From positions 1 to 12,595 of the forward strand of contig JAJPZE010000235.1 in NCBI GenBank assembly GCA_021204565.1: DNA of 12,595 bases, written 5' to 3'. Of the stretch, positions 7,801-12,595 are shown in pieces (position 1 is the first letter of the stretch; each line of letters begins with the position of its first letter). A model generated the notes under the pieces. It was not told the DNA's origin. It searched no databases and saw nothing but the letters and a program-made list of their open reading frames with translations. Origin of the DNA: Prevotella sp. GTDB taxonomy: Bacteria > Bacteroidota > Bacteroidia > Bacteroidales > Bacteroidaceae. Both the position numbers and the translations under genes were made by a program.

Positions 7801-8384
7801 CTCTCGACACGCTACATATTGCGGAGTACGAGAGCGAGTGTCTTCACGTCGGAAATAACGTCTTGGACAATTGCTTGTCGGCATTGAAGCACGAAACGAT
7901 GTATTATCCGTCGAGGATTAGCAGTCTTTTATCCGCTGCGGATCCGGATGCCGGCAAGCTTGAAGAGGTGGCGCGATATTATGAAGCTCTGTTCACGCTC
8001 CTCGTCCGTCAAGCTCAAAACGAGGTAAAGAAACCGCTGCGCCCCGACAAACGTCTGATGGAGTATCTGAAAACATTACTTTTGGCACTCTTCGACTGCG
8101 CCCGCCCGAGAGTTACGACATCGGAAACGGCAGACGGCGAATACGACCTGATCACGCTTGATTACCCCGACGTGGCGCTTGTCCGTAGTCAGGCGGCGGC
8201 GCTGTTTATGCCCCTGACGGAGAACAAGAAGTGCCTTATCGCGCGCCAAATAGTTCGCGAAGCGGGCGAGAGTACGGGCAAAAGGGGTTGCGGGATATAT
8301 GCAACCGCATTGCACGAGGGCGGCGTGCGCATTGTCGTAACGCTGGCCAAGAGGATTAAATTCGCGGAATTGATAAAAGAATAA
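4851..8384 (+). CDS. Large membrane sensor histidine kinase with two kinase-like modules (DUF5112/DUF5113 type)
   Basis: The protein has 1177 residues; the numbering below uses the ATG at 4851. Residues 1-29 are a lipoprotein-type signal (hydrophobic core, lipobox-like CASC with Cys29). Residues about 57-397 are helical repeats of TPR type (clear unit 317-344), outside the inner membrane. TM1 is 407-427. In the cytoplasm an H-box-like segment (FSGITPL, 496-502) has Phe at the His position, followed by an intact HATPase domain: N-box Asn611, DTGRGM 639-644, GFGL 679-682, GIGTTVWFRLP 711-721. TM2 is 724-742, a second periplasmic region 743-875, TM3 877-899. A cytoplasmic part then has ALKHETMYYP (His1014) and a degenerate ATPase-like end (about 1062-1177). 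I recall Pfam families DUF5112 and DUF5113 for such proteins. Starts upstream of 4851 are rejected because the signal peptide and promoter fit here. It precedes its response regulator by 8 bases. The stimulus is unknown. Confidence 0.88.
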   Translation: MCSGRKGHICRVVGAVFPVVLLVFFCASCGTSGRGNRADMLNDEAYRNHYISLETTSRYAREALSASGSYEAGRMEALNHLVFTELMKMDYSAAETRLKQILNTTDNQIELLVANVQMMRLCQRMSRNKEFYVYLRAAEKNAGRIRESRSELTARQVRRLVYAETEMNIVRSAYLYYIGQMDEFRRVLGSVDMSGVAANDTAQVLNLLYNIGDGGFYVLGSGEERSEKEFAALTRCYLKALRAGQIYWQANALQAMSEHLIDSVSARRLTAKNALYVRIINDKDVPDSLLALTLARRSLRLFRTYGDTYQTAGAMRTVADCLFALGRYDEAITSLERSLSFSRRVEQSPALASSIYERLSICYSALDNKPVSDYYRNLYLDTQENTRQDRELDVRAEQLNKMSKQLNLILLILLAAVVILIATLYISMKKRKEDDGKAILQQLFAPLRLWREREQSAAEEAARRREDIAERSRVAALTREHNLQVNIEQRAKVSLFSGITPLISRMITEINLLKTRDYSAGERERRRAYIAELNDKIVEYNDVLTRWIQLRKGELSLRIESFPLQQLFDMLSKSAPTFDMQGVRLTVKPTAAVVKADRALTLFMLNTIADNARKATPNGGEVVVSAEETEHYVELSVADTGRGMNEKEMQRLFGKCVPELPEAISGTTGGKSGQVIEHGFGLMNCKGIIEKYKKTSRLFSVCQLGAQSRRGIGTTVWFRLPRGIIRRLVVLTLFVTGLLPIQATDTRALERGRNFADSTYFCNLQGRYSDALSFAKAALSELNNYYKSVYPESGDTLVFSGGGKPAELDWTDDTLAIDFGVVLDIRNEAAVAALALHDWDAYSYNNKVYTRLFKELSRDKTLSDYVTRMQSAGETKNVAIILLILLLAGIIAVYYFLYYRRERLRRTVTERAGEINAALLDASDPAGMLEKIRAIGAKRKQQPGFTHDDRHILGRLDNITEQITHTLERAESERRRGGEDMLRALDTLHIAEYESECLHVGNNVLDNCLSALKHETMYYPSRISSLLSAADPDAGKLEEVARYYEALFTLLVRQAQNEVKKPLRPDKRLMEYLKTLLLALFDCARPRVTTSETADGEYDLITLDYPDVALVRSQAAALFMPLTENKKCLIARQIVREAGESTGKRGCGIYATALHEGGVRIVVTLAKRIKFAELIKE

Positions 8385-8392
8385 GAAAATGT

Positions 8393-9112
8393 ATGGATAA
8401 GTTCAAAGTGATTGTCGTAGAGGATGTTCCCCTCGAAATGAAAGGGACACTCGGCATATTGTCCTCCGACATACCTGAGGCGCAAGTTATCGGCACTGCA
8501 CAGGACGAGACGGAGTATTGGGAGCTTATGCGCGGCGAGAAGCCGGACTTGGTGTTGCTCGACCTCGGTTTGGGCGGCTCGACAACTATCGGCGTAGAGA
8601 TTTGCCGGCGTACTAAGGAGAAGCATCCGGACATAAAAGTACTCATCTTTACAGGGGAGATACTCAACGAGAGGCTATGGGTTGACGCGCTTGACGCCGT
8701 TTGTGACGGGATTATACTTAAGTGCGGGGAGATGTTGACCCGTGCCGACGTGGTTGCGGTAATGGCGGGCCGCCGCCCTGTGTTCAACACGCCGATAATG
8801 CGCCGGGTTGTGGAGCGTTTCGCCGAAACGGTATCCAGGGAGGCGAAAACCGGCGAAGCGATAGTCGATTACGAGATAGATGAATACGACGAACGTCTGC
8901 TCCGCCACCTCGCATTAGGTTATACGAAAGAGCAAATCACCGCGTTACGCGGCATGCCGTTCGGAGTAAAGAGTTTGGAGAAACGTCAGAACGATCTCGT
9001 AGGGAAGTTGTTTGGGGCGAACAAGAGCGGGGTAAACGCCACGCGCCTTGTGGTTAAAGCGATTGAGTTAGGTATTCTCGATGTTGACAACCTGGCGCAG
9101 GATGAAGAATAA
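8393..9112 (+). CDS. Response regulator with divergent NarL/LuxR-like output domain
   Basis: This 239-residue protein is the likely partner of the kinase, starting 8 bases after its stop. The receiver domain (about 1-125) has all the key residues: acidic pair Glu10-Asp11, phosphoacceptor Asp57 in LLLDLGLGG, Thr87 in IFTGE and Lys110 in ILKCGE. The C-terminal part (about 160-232) resembles a NarL/LuxR helix-turn-helix: YDERLLRHLALGYTKEQITALRG, then a conserved-looking KSLEKRQNDLVGKLF and a final helix RLVVKAIELGIL. It departs from the canonical LuxR signature (GxxNKEIA), with extra residues before the recognition helix. I believe this variant is catalogued as DUF5932 in Bacteroidota, but I am not certain of the number. 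It should be a cytoplasmic DNA-binding regulator; its targets are unknown. The stop overlaps the next gene by 11 bases. Confidence 0.92.
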   Translation: MDKFKVIVVEDVPLEMKGTLGILSSDIPEAQVIGTAQDETEYWELMRGEKPDLVLLDLGLGGSTTIGVEICRRTKEKHPDIKVLIFTGEILNERLWVDALDAVCDGIILKCGEMLTRADVVAVMAGRRPVFNTPIMRRVVERFAETVSREAKTGEAIVDYEIDEYDERLLRHLALGYTKEQITALRGMPFGVKSLEKRQNDLVGKLFGANKSGVNATRLVVKAIELGILDVDNLAQDEE

Positions 9113-9737
9113 ATCACGCCTTTTTGTGATGTCCGTTGCAATGTTGTGCGCAGCGGAGGTGTTGGTCGTGGTCGGCTCGTGGTTATTGGCGGCGTTGTTT
9201 CCCGGCAGGAGCATTCGCTCGTTACTCGACAGCGCGGGGCTCCGTTGGTTACTCGGCACTTATCGGGAGAACGTCTCGGGCGACATACCCTTTTATATCT
9301 TCCTCGCCGCGTTCTCGGTCGGTATGTTTGTTTGCAGCGGGTTGGGGGGAATGATAAACCGTCTTTTAAGAAAACGCAAACAGACATCCGCCTCTCCGGC
9401 GGCATATTACGAACGACGCGCCGTCGGCGTTTTCGTTTCGATGATAGTGCTGTCCGTAGCTTTATGCGCCCTTTTCGCTCTCTGGCCCCACTCGCTTTTG
9501 CTTGACATTAACGGCACAATCTTTTCCCCGCTTTATTTGCGTGCGGCATCGATAATCATAGTTGTTGCGGTCTCCATATCCGGTTGCGCCGCCGAAATAC
9601 TGTGTAATCGAACTGACCCGATGCGGAGCATAGCGCACGCGCTGACTGCCGGGATGCGGGTCGTTGTCCCCTTTCTTCTCCTCTATTATCTGATTGCCGG
9701 GCTTGTCCGGAGCGTCTTATACGCAGTTTCGTTTTGA
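9102..9737 (+). CDS. Short polytopic membrane protein resembling part of an AbgT transporter
   Basis: The 211-residue protein has about five hydrophobic helices (roughly 9-30, 62-84, 99-120, 134-155, 178-204). The segment LLDSAGLRWLLGTYRENVSGDIPFYIFLAAFSVGMFVCSGL resembles the AbgT-family region (GIRxxLTNxxxNFxxFxPLGxVLVxxLGxGVxExSGL) that in full p-aminobenzoyl-glutamate transporters of about 500 residues opens the transport core. The rest of AbgT, including its C-terminal half, is absent, so transport by this protein alone is doubtful. I chose the ATG at 9102, which overlaps the response regulator's end by 11 bases and suggests translational coupling; the in-frame ATG at 9081 would overlap by 32. 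The operon position suggests a role in or control by the two-component system. It could be an unrelated small membrane protein; the AbgT likeness is from memory of the motif. Confidence 0.7.
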   Translation: MKNKSRLFVMSVAMLCAAEVLVVVGSWLLAALFPGRSIRSLLDSAGLRWLLGTYRENVSGDIPFYIFLAAFSVGMFVCSGLGGMINRLLRKRKQTSASPAAYYERRAVGVFVSMIVLSVALCALFALWPHSLLLDINGTIFSPLYLRAASIIIVVAVSISGCAAEILCNRTDPMRSIAHALTAGMRVVVPFLLLYYLIAGLVRSVLYAVSF

Positions 9738-9788
9738 GTTTTGTTTGCCCCGTCATTACGTAAAAGATGTAAATAAAATATTGTTTCT

Positions 9789-9820
9789 TTTGCACATTAC
9801 CCGCATTTACGCTAATTTTG
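9789..9820 (+). promoter_or_regulatory. Strong predicted promoter for the TPR protein (TTTG - 20 - TAATTTTG)
   Basis: TTTG at 9789-9792 and TAATTTTG at 9813-9820 are 20 bases apart, matching the Bacteroidetes -33/-7 consensus in sequence and spacing. The predicted start is near 9827, giving a leader of about 65 bases to the ATG at 9894. This is the best promoter match in the window. Confidence 0.7.
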
Positions 9821-9823
9821 CGC

Positions 9824-9839
9824 CCGTGTTTTGACACGG
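9824..9839 (+). other. Small hairpin at the predicted 5' end of the TPR-gene mRNA
   Basis: CCGTGT (9824-9829) pairs with ACACGG (9834-9839) around TTTG. It sits where transcription should begin and has no T-run after it, so it is not a convincing terminator for the kinase operon. It may cap and stabilise the leader, or be chance. Confidence 0.3.
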
Positions 9840-9893
9840 CTGATATCGTTAGTATTGCATTACATCAGAGAATAAATAATATAAGGAAACATA

Positions 9894-10580
9894 ATGGCTA
9901 AGAAGAAAGTAAAACCCGCAGAAGCGACGAGCGCGGAGAGCGTGGGGAAGGCGGAAGCGTTCTTGGGCAAGAACAAAAAGGCAATTCTGGTTGCCGCGGG
10001 CATAATCATACTCATCATTATCGGGTGGTTTTTGTACAATACGTACGTAGCTGCGCCTCGCCAAACAAAGGCAAGCACCGAGCTTGCGATAGCGCAGGAG
10101 CTTTTCCAAAACGAAGATTTTGAGAAAGCGGCGGAGGGCTTTCAGAAAATTATAACCGATTATAGCGGCACGAAGGCGGCGAATCTTGCCAACCTTTACG
10201 TCGGCTTGTGTTACGCCAATACCGGGAAATGGGCGGACGCGGCGAAGTATCTTGAGAAGTATTCTCCGGCAAACGACGCGATGATTAGCCCTGCTGCGAT
10301 GGCGGCTCTGGCTAATGCGTACGCCAACACAAACAACGTCGAAAAGGCGATAACAAGTTTTAAGAAAGCCGCTCAAATGGCGGACAAGCAAGCGATAGAC
10401 GGAGTGAACTACAGCCTGAGCCCCACGTTCCTCATCCAAGCGGCGATGCTTTTGGAGAGCGAGAACAAGACCGACGAGGCGCTCGCTATCTACAAAGAGG
10501 TTAAGGCAAAGTATATCAATGCCGCGCAAGTGCAGTCGAAAGAAATCGACAAATACATTCAAAGATTAGAAGAGAAATAA
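9894..10580 (+). CDS. Membrane-anchored tetratricopeptide-repeat protein (YfgM-like layout)
   Basis: The 228-residue protein has a basic cytoplasmic N-terminus (MAKKKVKPAEA), one membrane helix at about 30-50, and a periplasmic domain of TPR-like helix pairs. The repeat units are roughly 61-93 (AIAQELFQNEDFEKAAEGFQKI), 97-125 (YVGLCYANTGKWADAAKYLEK), 134-165 (ALANAYANTNNVEKAITSFKKA) and 175-205 (DEALAIYKEV). This layout is like YfgM, which in E. coli works with PpiD at the Sec translocon, but sequence identity to YfgM cannot be judged here. It is more safely described as a TPR scaffold protein of Bacteroidales. It has its own strong promoter and an A-rich leader (ATAAGGAAACATA before ATG). 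No obvious operon partner follows, because mlaE has its own promoter. Confidence 0.88.
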   Translation: MAKKKVKPAEATSAESVGKAEAFLGKNKKAILVAAGIIILIIIGWFLYNTYVAAPRQTKASTELAIAQELFQNEDFEKAAEGFQKIITDYSGTKAANLANLYVGLCYANTGKWADAAKYLEKYSPANDAMISPAAMAALANAYANTNNVEKAITSFKKAAQMADKQAIDGVNYSLSPTFLIQAAMLLESENKTDEALAIYKEVKAKYINAAQVQSKEIDKYIQRLEEK

Positions 10581-10632
10581 TCTCGTCGAGCGGCAACTCG
10601 TCGGCGAAATAACGATACTTGCATATGTTTTC

Positions 10633-10666
10633 TTTGCGTTCCCCCGTAAAGAAAGCACTACTTTTG
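10633..10666 (+). promoter_or_regulatory. Predicted promoter of mlaE-mlaF (TTTG - 22 - TACTTTTG)
   Basis: TTTG at 10633-10636 is followed after 22 bases by TACTTTTG at 10659-10666, a full -7 match with slightly long spacing. The predicted start near 10673 leaves a leader of about 20 bases to the ATG at 10693. The 11 bases TACTTTTGCAG are identical to the kinase promoter at 4839-4849. Confidence 0.6.
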
Positions 10667-10692
10667 CAGAGAAGTTAATAGGAATTGTCGGA

Positions 10693-11451
10693 ATGCTGTT
10701 AGAAGACAAATTGGAACGTTCTCTTGCGACGTTCGGGAAGTATCTTGAGATAATGGGTAAGGCGTTCGCGTTGCCCGACAAGTTGCGTATGTCGGCACGC
10801 CAATATGTAAAAGAGATGGTTTCTCTCGGCATCGACTCTATCGGGATAGTGCTTCTTATATCGTTTTTCATAGGGGCGGTGATTTGCATACAGATGAAAT
10901 TGAATATTCAAAGTCCGTGGATGCCCCGTTGGGTAACGGGTTATACGACGCGCGAGATAATGCTTTTGGAGTTCTCTTCGAGCATTATGTGTCTTATTCT
11001 TGCGGGGAAAGTAGGGTCGAATATCGCTTCTGAGATTGGGACGATGCGCGTTACACAGCAGATTGATGCTTTGGACATAATGGGTGTAAACTCGGCAAAC
11101 TATCTCATACTACCCAAGATTATGGGGCTTGTTACAATAATGCCATGTCTTGTTATATTCAGCTCAATATTCGGCATTCTTGGCGCATACGGCACGGCAT
11201 ATGTAGGTCATATTCTTCTTCCCGCCGACCTCACGGCGGGTCTCCAGCACGCTTTCAACCAATGGTTCGTATGGGCAAGCATTATTAAAAGTTTGTTTTT
11301 CGCATTCATTATCGCCAGCGTATCTTCGTTCTTCGGCTACACCGTCGAGGGCGGGAGCGTAGAGGTAGGGCGTGCAAGCACGACGTCGGTCGTAACGAGT
11401 AGCGTGTTGATACTCTTCTCCGACGTGTTTCTTACGCAACTGTTGTCTTGA
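10693..11451 (+). CDS. mlaE: MlaE-type ABC transporter permease (lipid asymmetry maintenance)
   Basis: MlaE permeases form the inner-membrane core of the MCE/Mla machine that moves phospholipids between inner and outer membranes. The 252 residues match the family length. After an amphipathic N-terminal helix (about 8-40) come membrane helices at about 48-70, 95-110, 138-165 and 192-215, and a hydrophobic end. The family's cytoplasmic coupling motif is clear as EIGTMRVTQQIDALDIMGV at 114-132, and the C-terminal signature is GYTVEGGSVEVGRAST at 215-230. The ATG at 10693 gives a normal N-terminus and lies about 20 bases downstream of the predicted transcript start. The ATPase gene follows after 33 bases. 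No MCE-domain gene (mlaD) is in the window, although the machine needs one. Confidence 0.95.
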   Translation: MLLEDKLERSLATFGKYLEIMGKAFALPDKLRMSARQYVKEMVSLGIDSIGIVLLISFFIGAVICIQMKLNIQSPWMPRWVTGYTTREIMLLEFSSSIMCLILAGKVGSNIASEIGTMRVTQQIDALDIMGVNSANYLILPKIMGLVTIMPCLVIFSSIFGILGAYGTAYVGHILLPADLTAGLQHAFNQWFVWASIIKSLFFAFIIASVSSFFGYTVEGGSVEVGRASTTSVVTSSVLILFSDVFLTQLLS

Positions 11452-11484
11452 AGACGCACGTGTAAATATAAAGTATCCGGAGGC

Positions 11485-12249
11485 GTGATAGAGGTAAAGC
11501 ATCTTTATAAATCCTTTGAAGACAAGGAGGTGTTGCAGGACATCAACGAGGTGTTCGACGAGGGAAAGACGAACTTGATTATCGGACAGAGCGGCTCGGG
11601 AAAGACAGTTCTAATGAAGAATATTGTCGGGTTGTTGACCCCGACAAGCGGGGAGATACTCTACGACGGGCGCGATTTCGTGGCGATGTCGCGCAGTGAA
11701 CAGATTGCTATGCGTCGGGAGATGGGGATGACTTTCCAATCCTCTGCATTATTTGACTCCCTGACAGTGCTTGAGAATGTTATGTTTCCGCTCGATATGT
11801 TCTCCTCTTTGGGCAGACGCGAACGAATCGAGCGGGCTATGGAATGCCTCGAACGGGTAGAGCTTAAGGGAGCTCACGCCAAGTATCCGGGCGAAATATC
11901 TGGCGGCATGCAGAAGCGCGTGGCGATTGCAAGAGCAATTGTACTTAATCCGAAGTACCTCTTCTGCGACGAGCCGAACTCGGGCTTGGATCCGAAGACA
12001 TCGCTTGTCATCGACCGGCTTCTCTCGGGCATTACAAAGGAATACAACATGACAACCATCATCAATACTCACGACATGAACTCGGTGATGGGCATAGGCG
12101 AGAAGATTCTGTTCATCTATGAGGGCAGAAAAGAATGGGAAGGGACGAAAGAGGAAGTAATGAGCGCAACGAACGAACGACTTAACGAGCTCGTCTTTGC
12201 TTCCGATTTATTTAAGAATGTAAAGAAAGCTCGCACAAGCGGGGCATAG
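11485..12249 (+). CDS. mlaF: MlaF-type ABC transporter ATPase
   Basis: This 254-residue cytoplasmic ATPase powers the MlaE permease. Walker A GQSGSGKT is at 34-41, the Q-loop Gln85 in MTFQSSALFDSL, the signature SGGMQKR at 139-145 (the Met-Gln form is typical of MlaF), Walker B with catalytic Glu163 in LFCDEPNSGLDP, and the switch His196 in NTHDM. All active-site elements are intact. The start is GTG at 11485, because family members begin MIEV and no ATG is near. A GGAGG stretch at 11479-11483 ends one base before the GTG, too close for a standard Shine-Dalgarno. The gene follows mlaE by 33 bases with no promoter between, so the two form an operon. Confidence 0.96.
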   Translation: MIEVKHLYKSFEDKEVLQDINEVFDEGKTNLIIGQSGSGKTVLMKNIVGLLTPTSGEILYDGRDFVAMSRSEQIAMRREMGMTFQSSALFDSLTVLENVMFPLDMFSSLGRRERIERAMECLERVELKGAHAKYPGEISGGMQKRVAIARAIVLNPKYLFCDEPNSGLDPKTSLVIDRLLSGITKEYNMTTIINTHDMNSVMGIGEKILFIYEGRKEWEGTKEEVMSATNERLNELVFASDLFKNVKKARTSGA

Positions 12250-12337
12250 ACCTGATATGTTTTATTCCCCCGACACGAATATAATGTAAATTGAAGTCAG
12301 AGTGATGAGCAATATTAAATGTGAACCGGCGAGGGAG

Positions 12338-12595
12338 ATGTGTTTACGTTTTGCTTTGTTCGGGAGCACGGGTCAAGAGGTGAAAGAGGGCGCGGTGAGT
12401 ACGATGCTGTCGGCGTTACACAGGAGAGGTGCGGAGACTTTGATCGACCGTCCCTTTGCCGAGCGTCTTGTCCGGGCGCATATCCCGACGGGCGAAGCGA
12501 AATTATTCTCGGGCGACGACTTTACCGCCGACTTTGCCGTATCTATCGGCGGCGACGGCACGTTCCTGCATACAGCCTCGCGAATAGTGAGAAAG
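12338..12595 (+). CDS. nadK: NAD kinase, N-terminal part (runs off the window end)
   Basis: NAD kinase phosphorylates NAD to NADP with ATP or polyphosphate in the cytoplasm. Only the first 86 residues are in the window and the frame is open to the last base. The N-terminal strand RFALFGST (4-11) and the diagnostic DFAVSIGGDGTFLHTA (65-80), with the GGDG catalytic/nucleotide motif at 71-74, identify the family. I prefer the ATG at 12338 because Bacteroidales NAD kinases begin one to three residues before this strand and a GAGGGAG stretch lies just upstream. The in-frame ATG at 12305 would add 11 residues. The gene starts 88 bases after mlaF on the same strand. I see no clear promoter match in that gap beyond a weak TAAATTGA near 12287, so readthrough from mlaEF is possible. 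Confidence 0.9.
   Translation, partial: MCLRFALFGSTGQEVKEGAVSTMLSALHRRGAETLIDRPFAERLVRAHIPTGEAKLFSGDDFTADFAVSIGGDGTFLHTASRIVRK

Noticed and set aside
9849..10562. 237-codon minus-strand frame opposite the TPR gene
   Set aside because: The plus-strand frame has a strong promoter, a membrane helix and TPR repeats. The minus frame has a biased, Arg- and Leu-rich composition typical of a shadow.
10581..10620. CGAG/CTCG inverted repeat after the TPR gene
   Set aside because: Only four consecutive pairs and no following T-run, so a terminator call is not supported.
12287..12294. TAAATTGA as a promoter element for nadK
   Set aside because: It misses one base of TAnnTTTG's core and no -33 TTTG is at the right distance; mentioned only as a weak possibility.

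Overview
The window looks like chromosomal DNA of a Gram-negative member of the Bacteroidota, most likely order Bacteroidales. Four things point there. Predicted promoters carry the Bacteroidetes -7 element TAnnTTTG instead of an E. coli type -10. LepA, YggS, DUF4494, MlaE/MlaF and the short Crp-like regulator all have Bacteroidales-type sequences. Upstream regions are A-rich with little Shine-Dalgarno. The hybrid-sized kinase belongs to a family I know only from this group. I cannot name genus or species. I see no mobile element, CRISPR array, tRNA or rRNA, and no intergenic stretch exceeds about 230 bases.

Left part (1-4666), all on the minus strand: an uncharacterised secreted protein with an aromatic-rich core and a Gly/Ser/Asn-rich tail; a Crp/Fnr-type regulator followed by a clear hairpin terminator; lepA (elongation factor 4, GTG start); yggS (PLP-binding protein, TTG start); and a DUF4494 protein 14 bases upstream of yggS, probably its operon partner.

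Middle part (4851-9737), plus strand: a three-gene operon diverging from the DUF4494 gene. It encodes an 1177-residue membrane sensor kinase, a response regulator with a NarL-like output domain, and a short five-helix membrane protein resembling part of an AbgT transporter. The kinase is the most interesting object here. It begins as a lipoprotein with a periplasmic TPR sensor, has an intact ATP-binding domain whose paired H-box has Phe where His should be, then crosses the membrane twice more and ends in a second kinase-like module. That module has an H-box-like HE...P motif but a degenerate ATPase. The two halves look complementary, as if kinase and phosphoacceptor were split between them in one chain.

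Right part (9894-12595), plus strand: a membrane-anchored TPR protein with its own strong promoter; an mlaE-mlaF pair (permease and ATPase of an outer-membrane lipid-trafficking ABC system) with its own promoter; and the 5' part of an NAD kinase gene cut by the window end.
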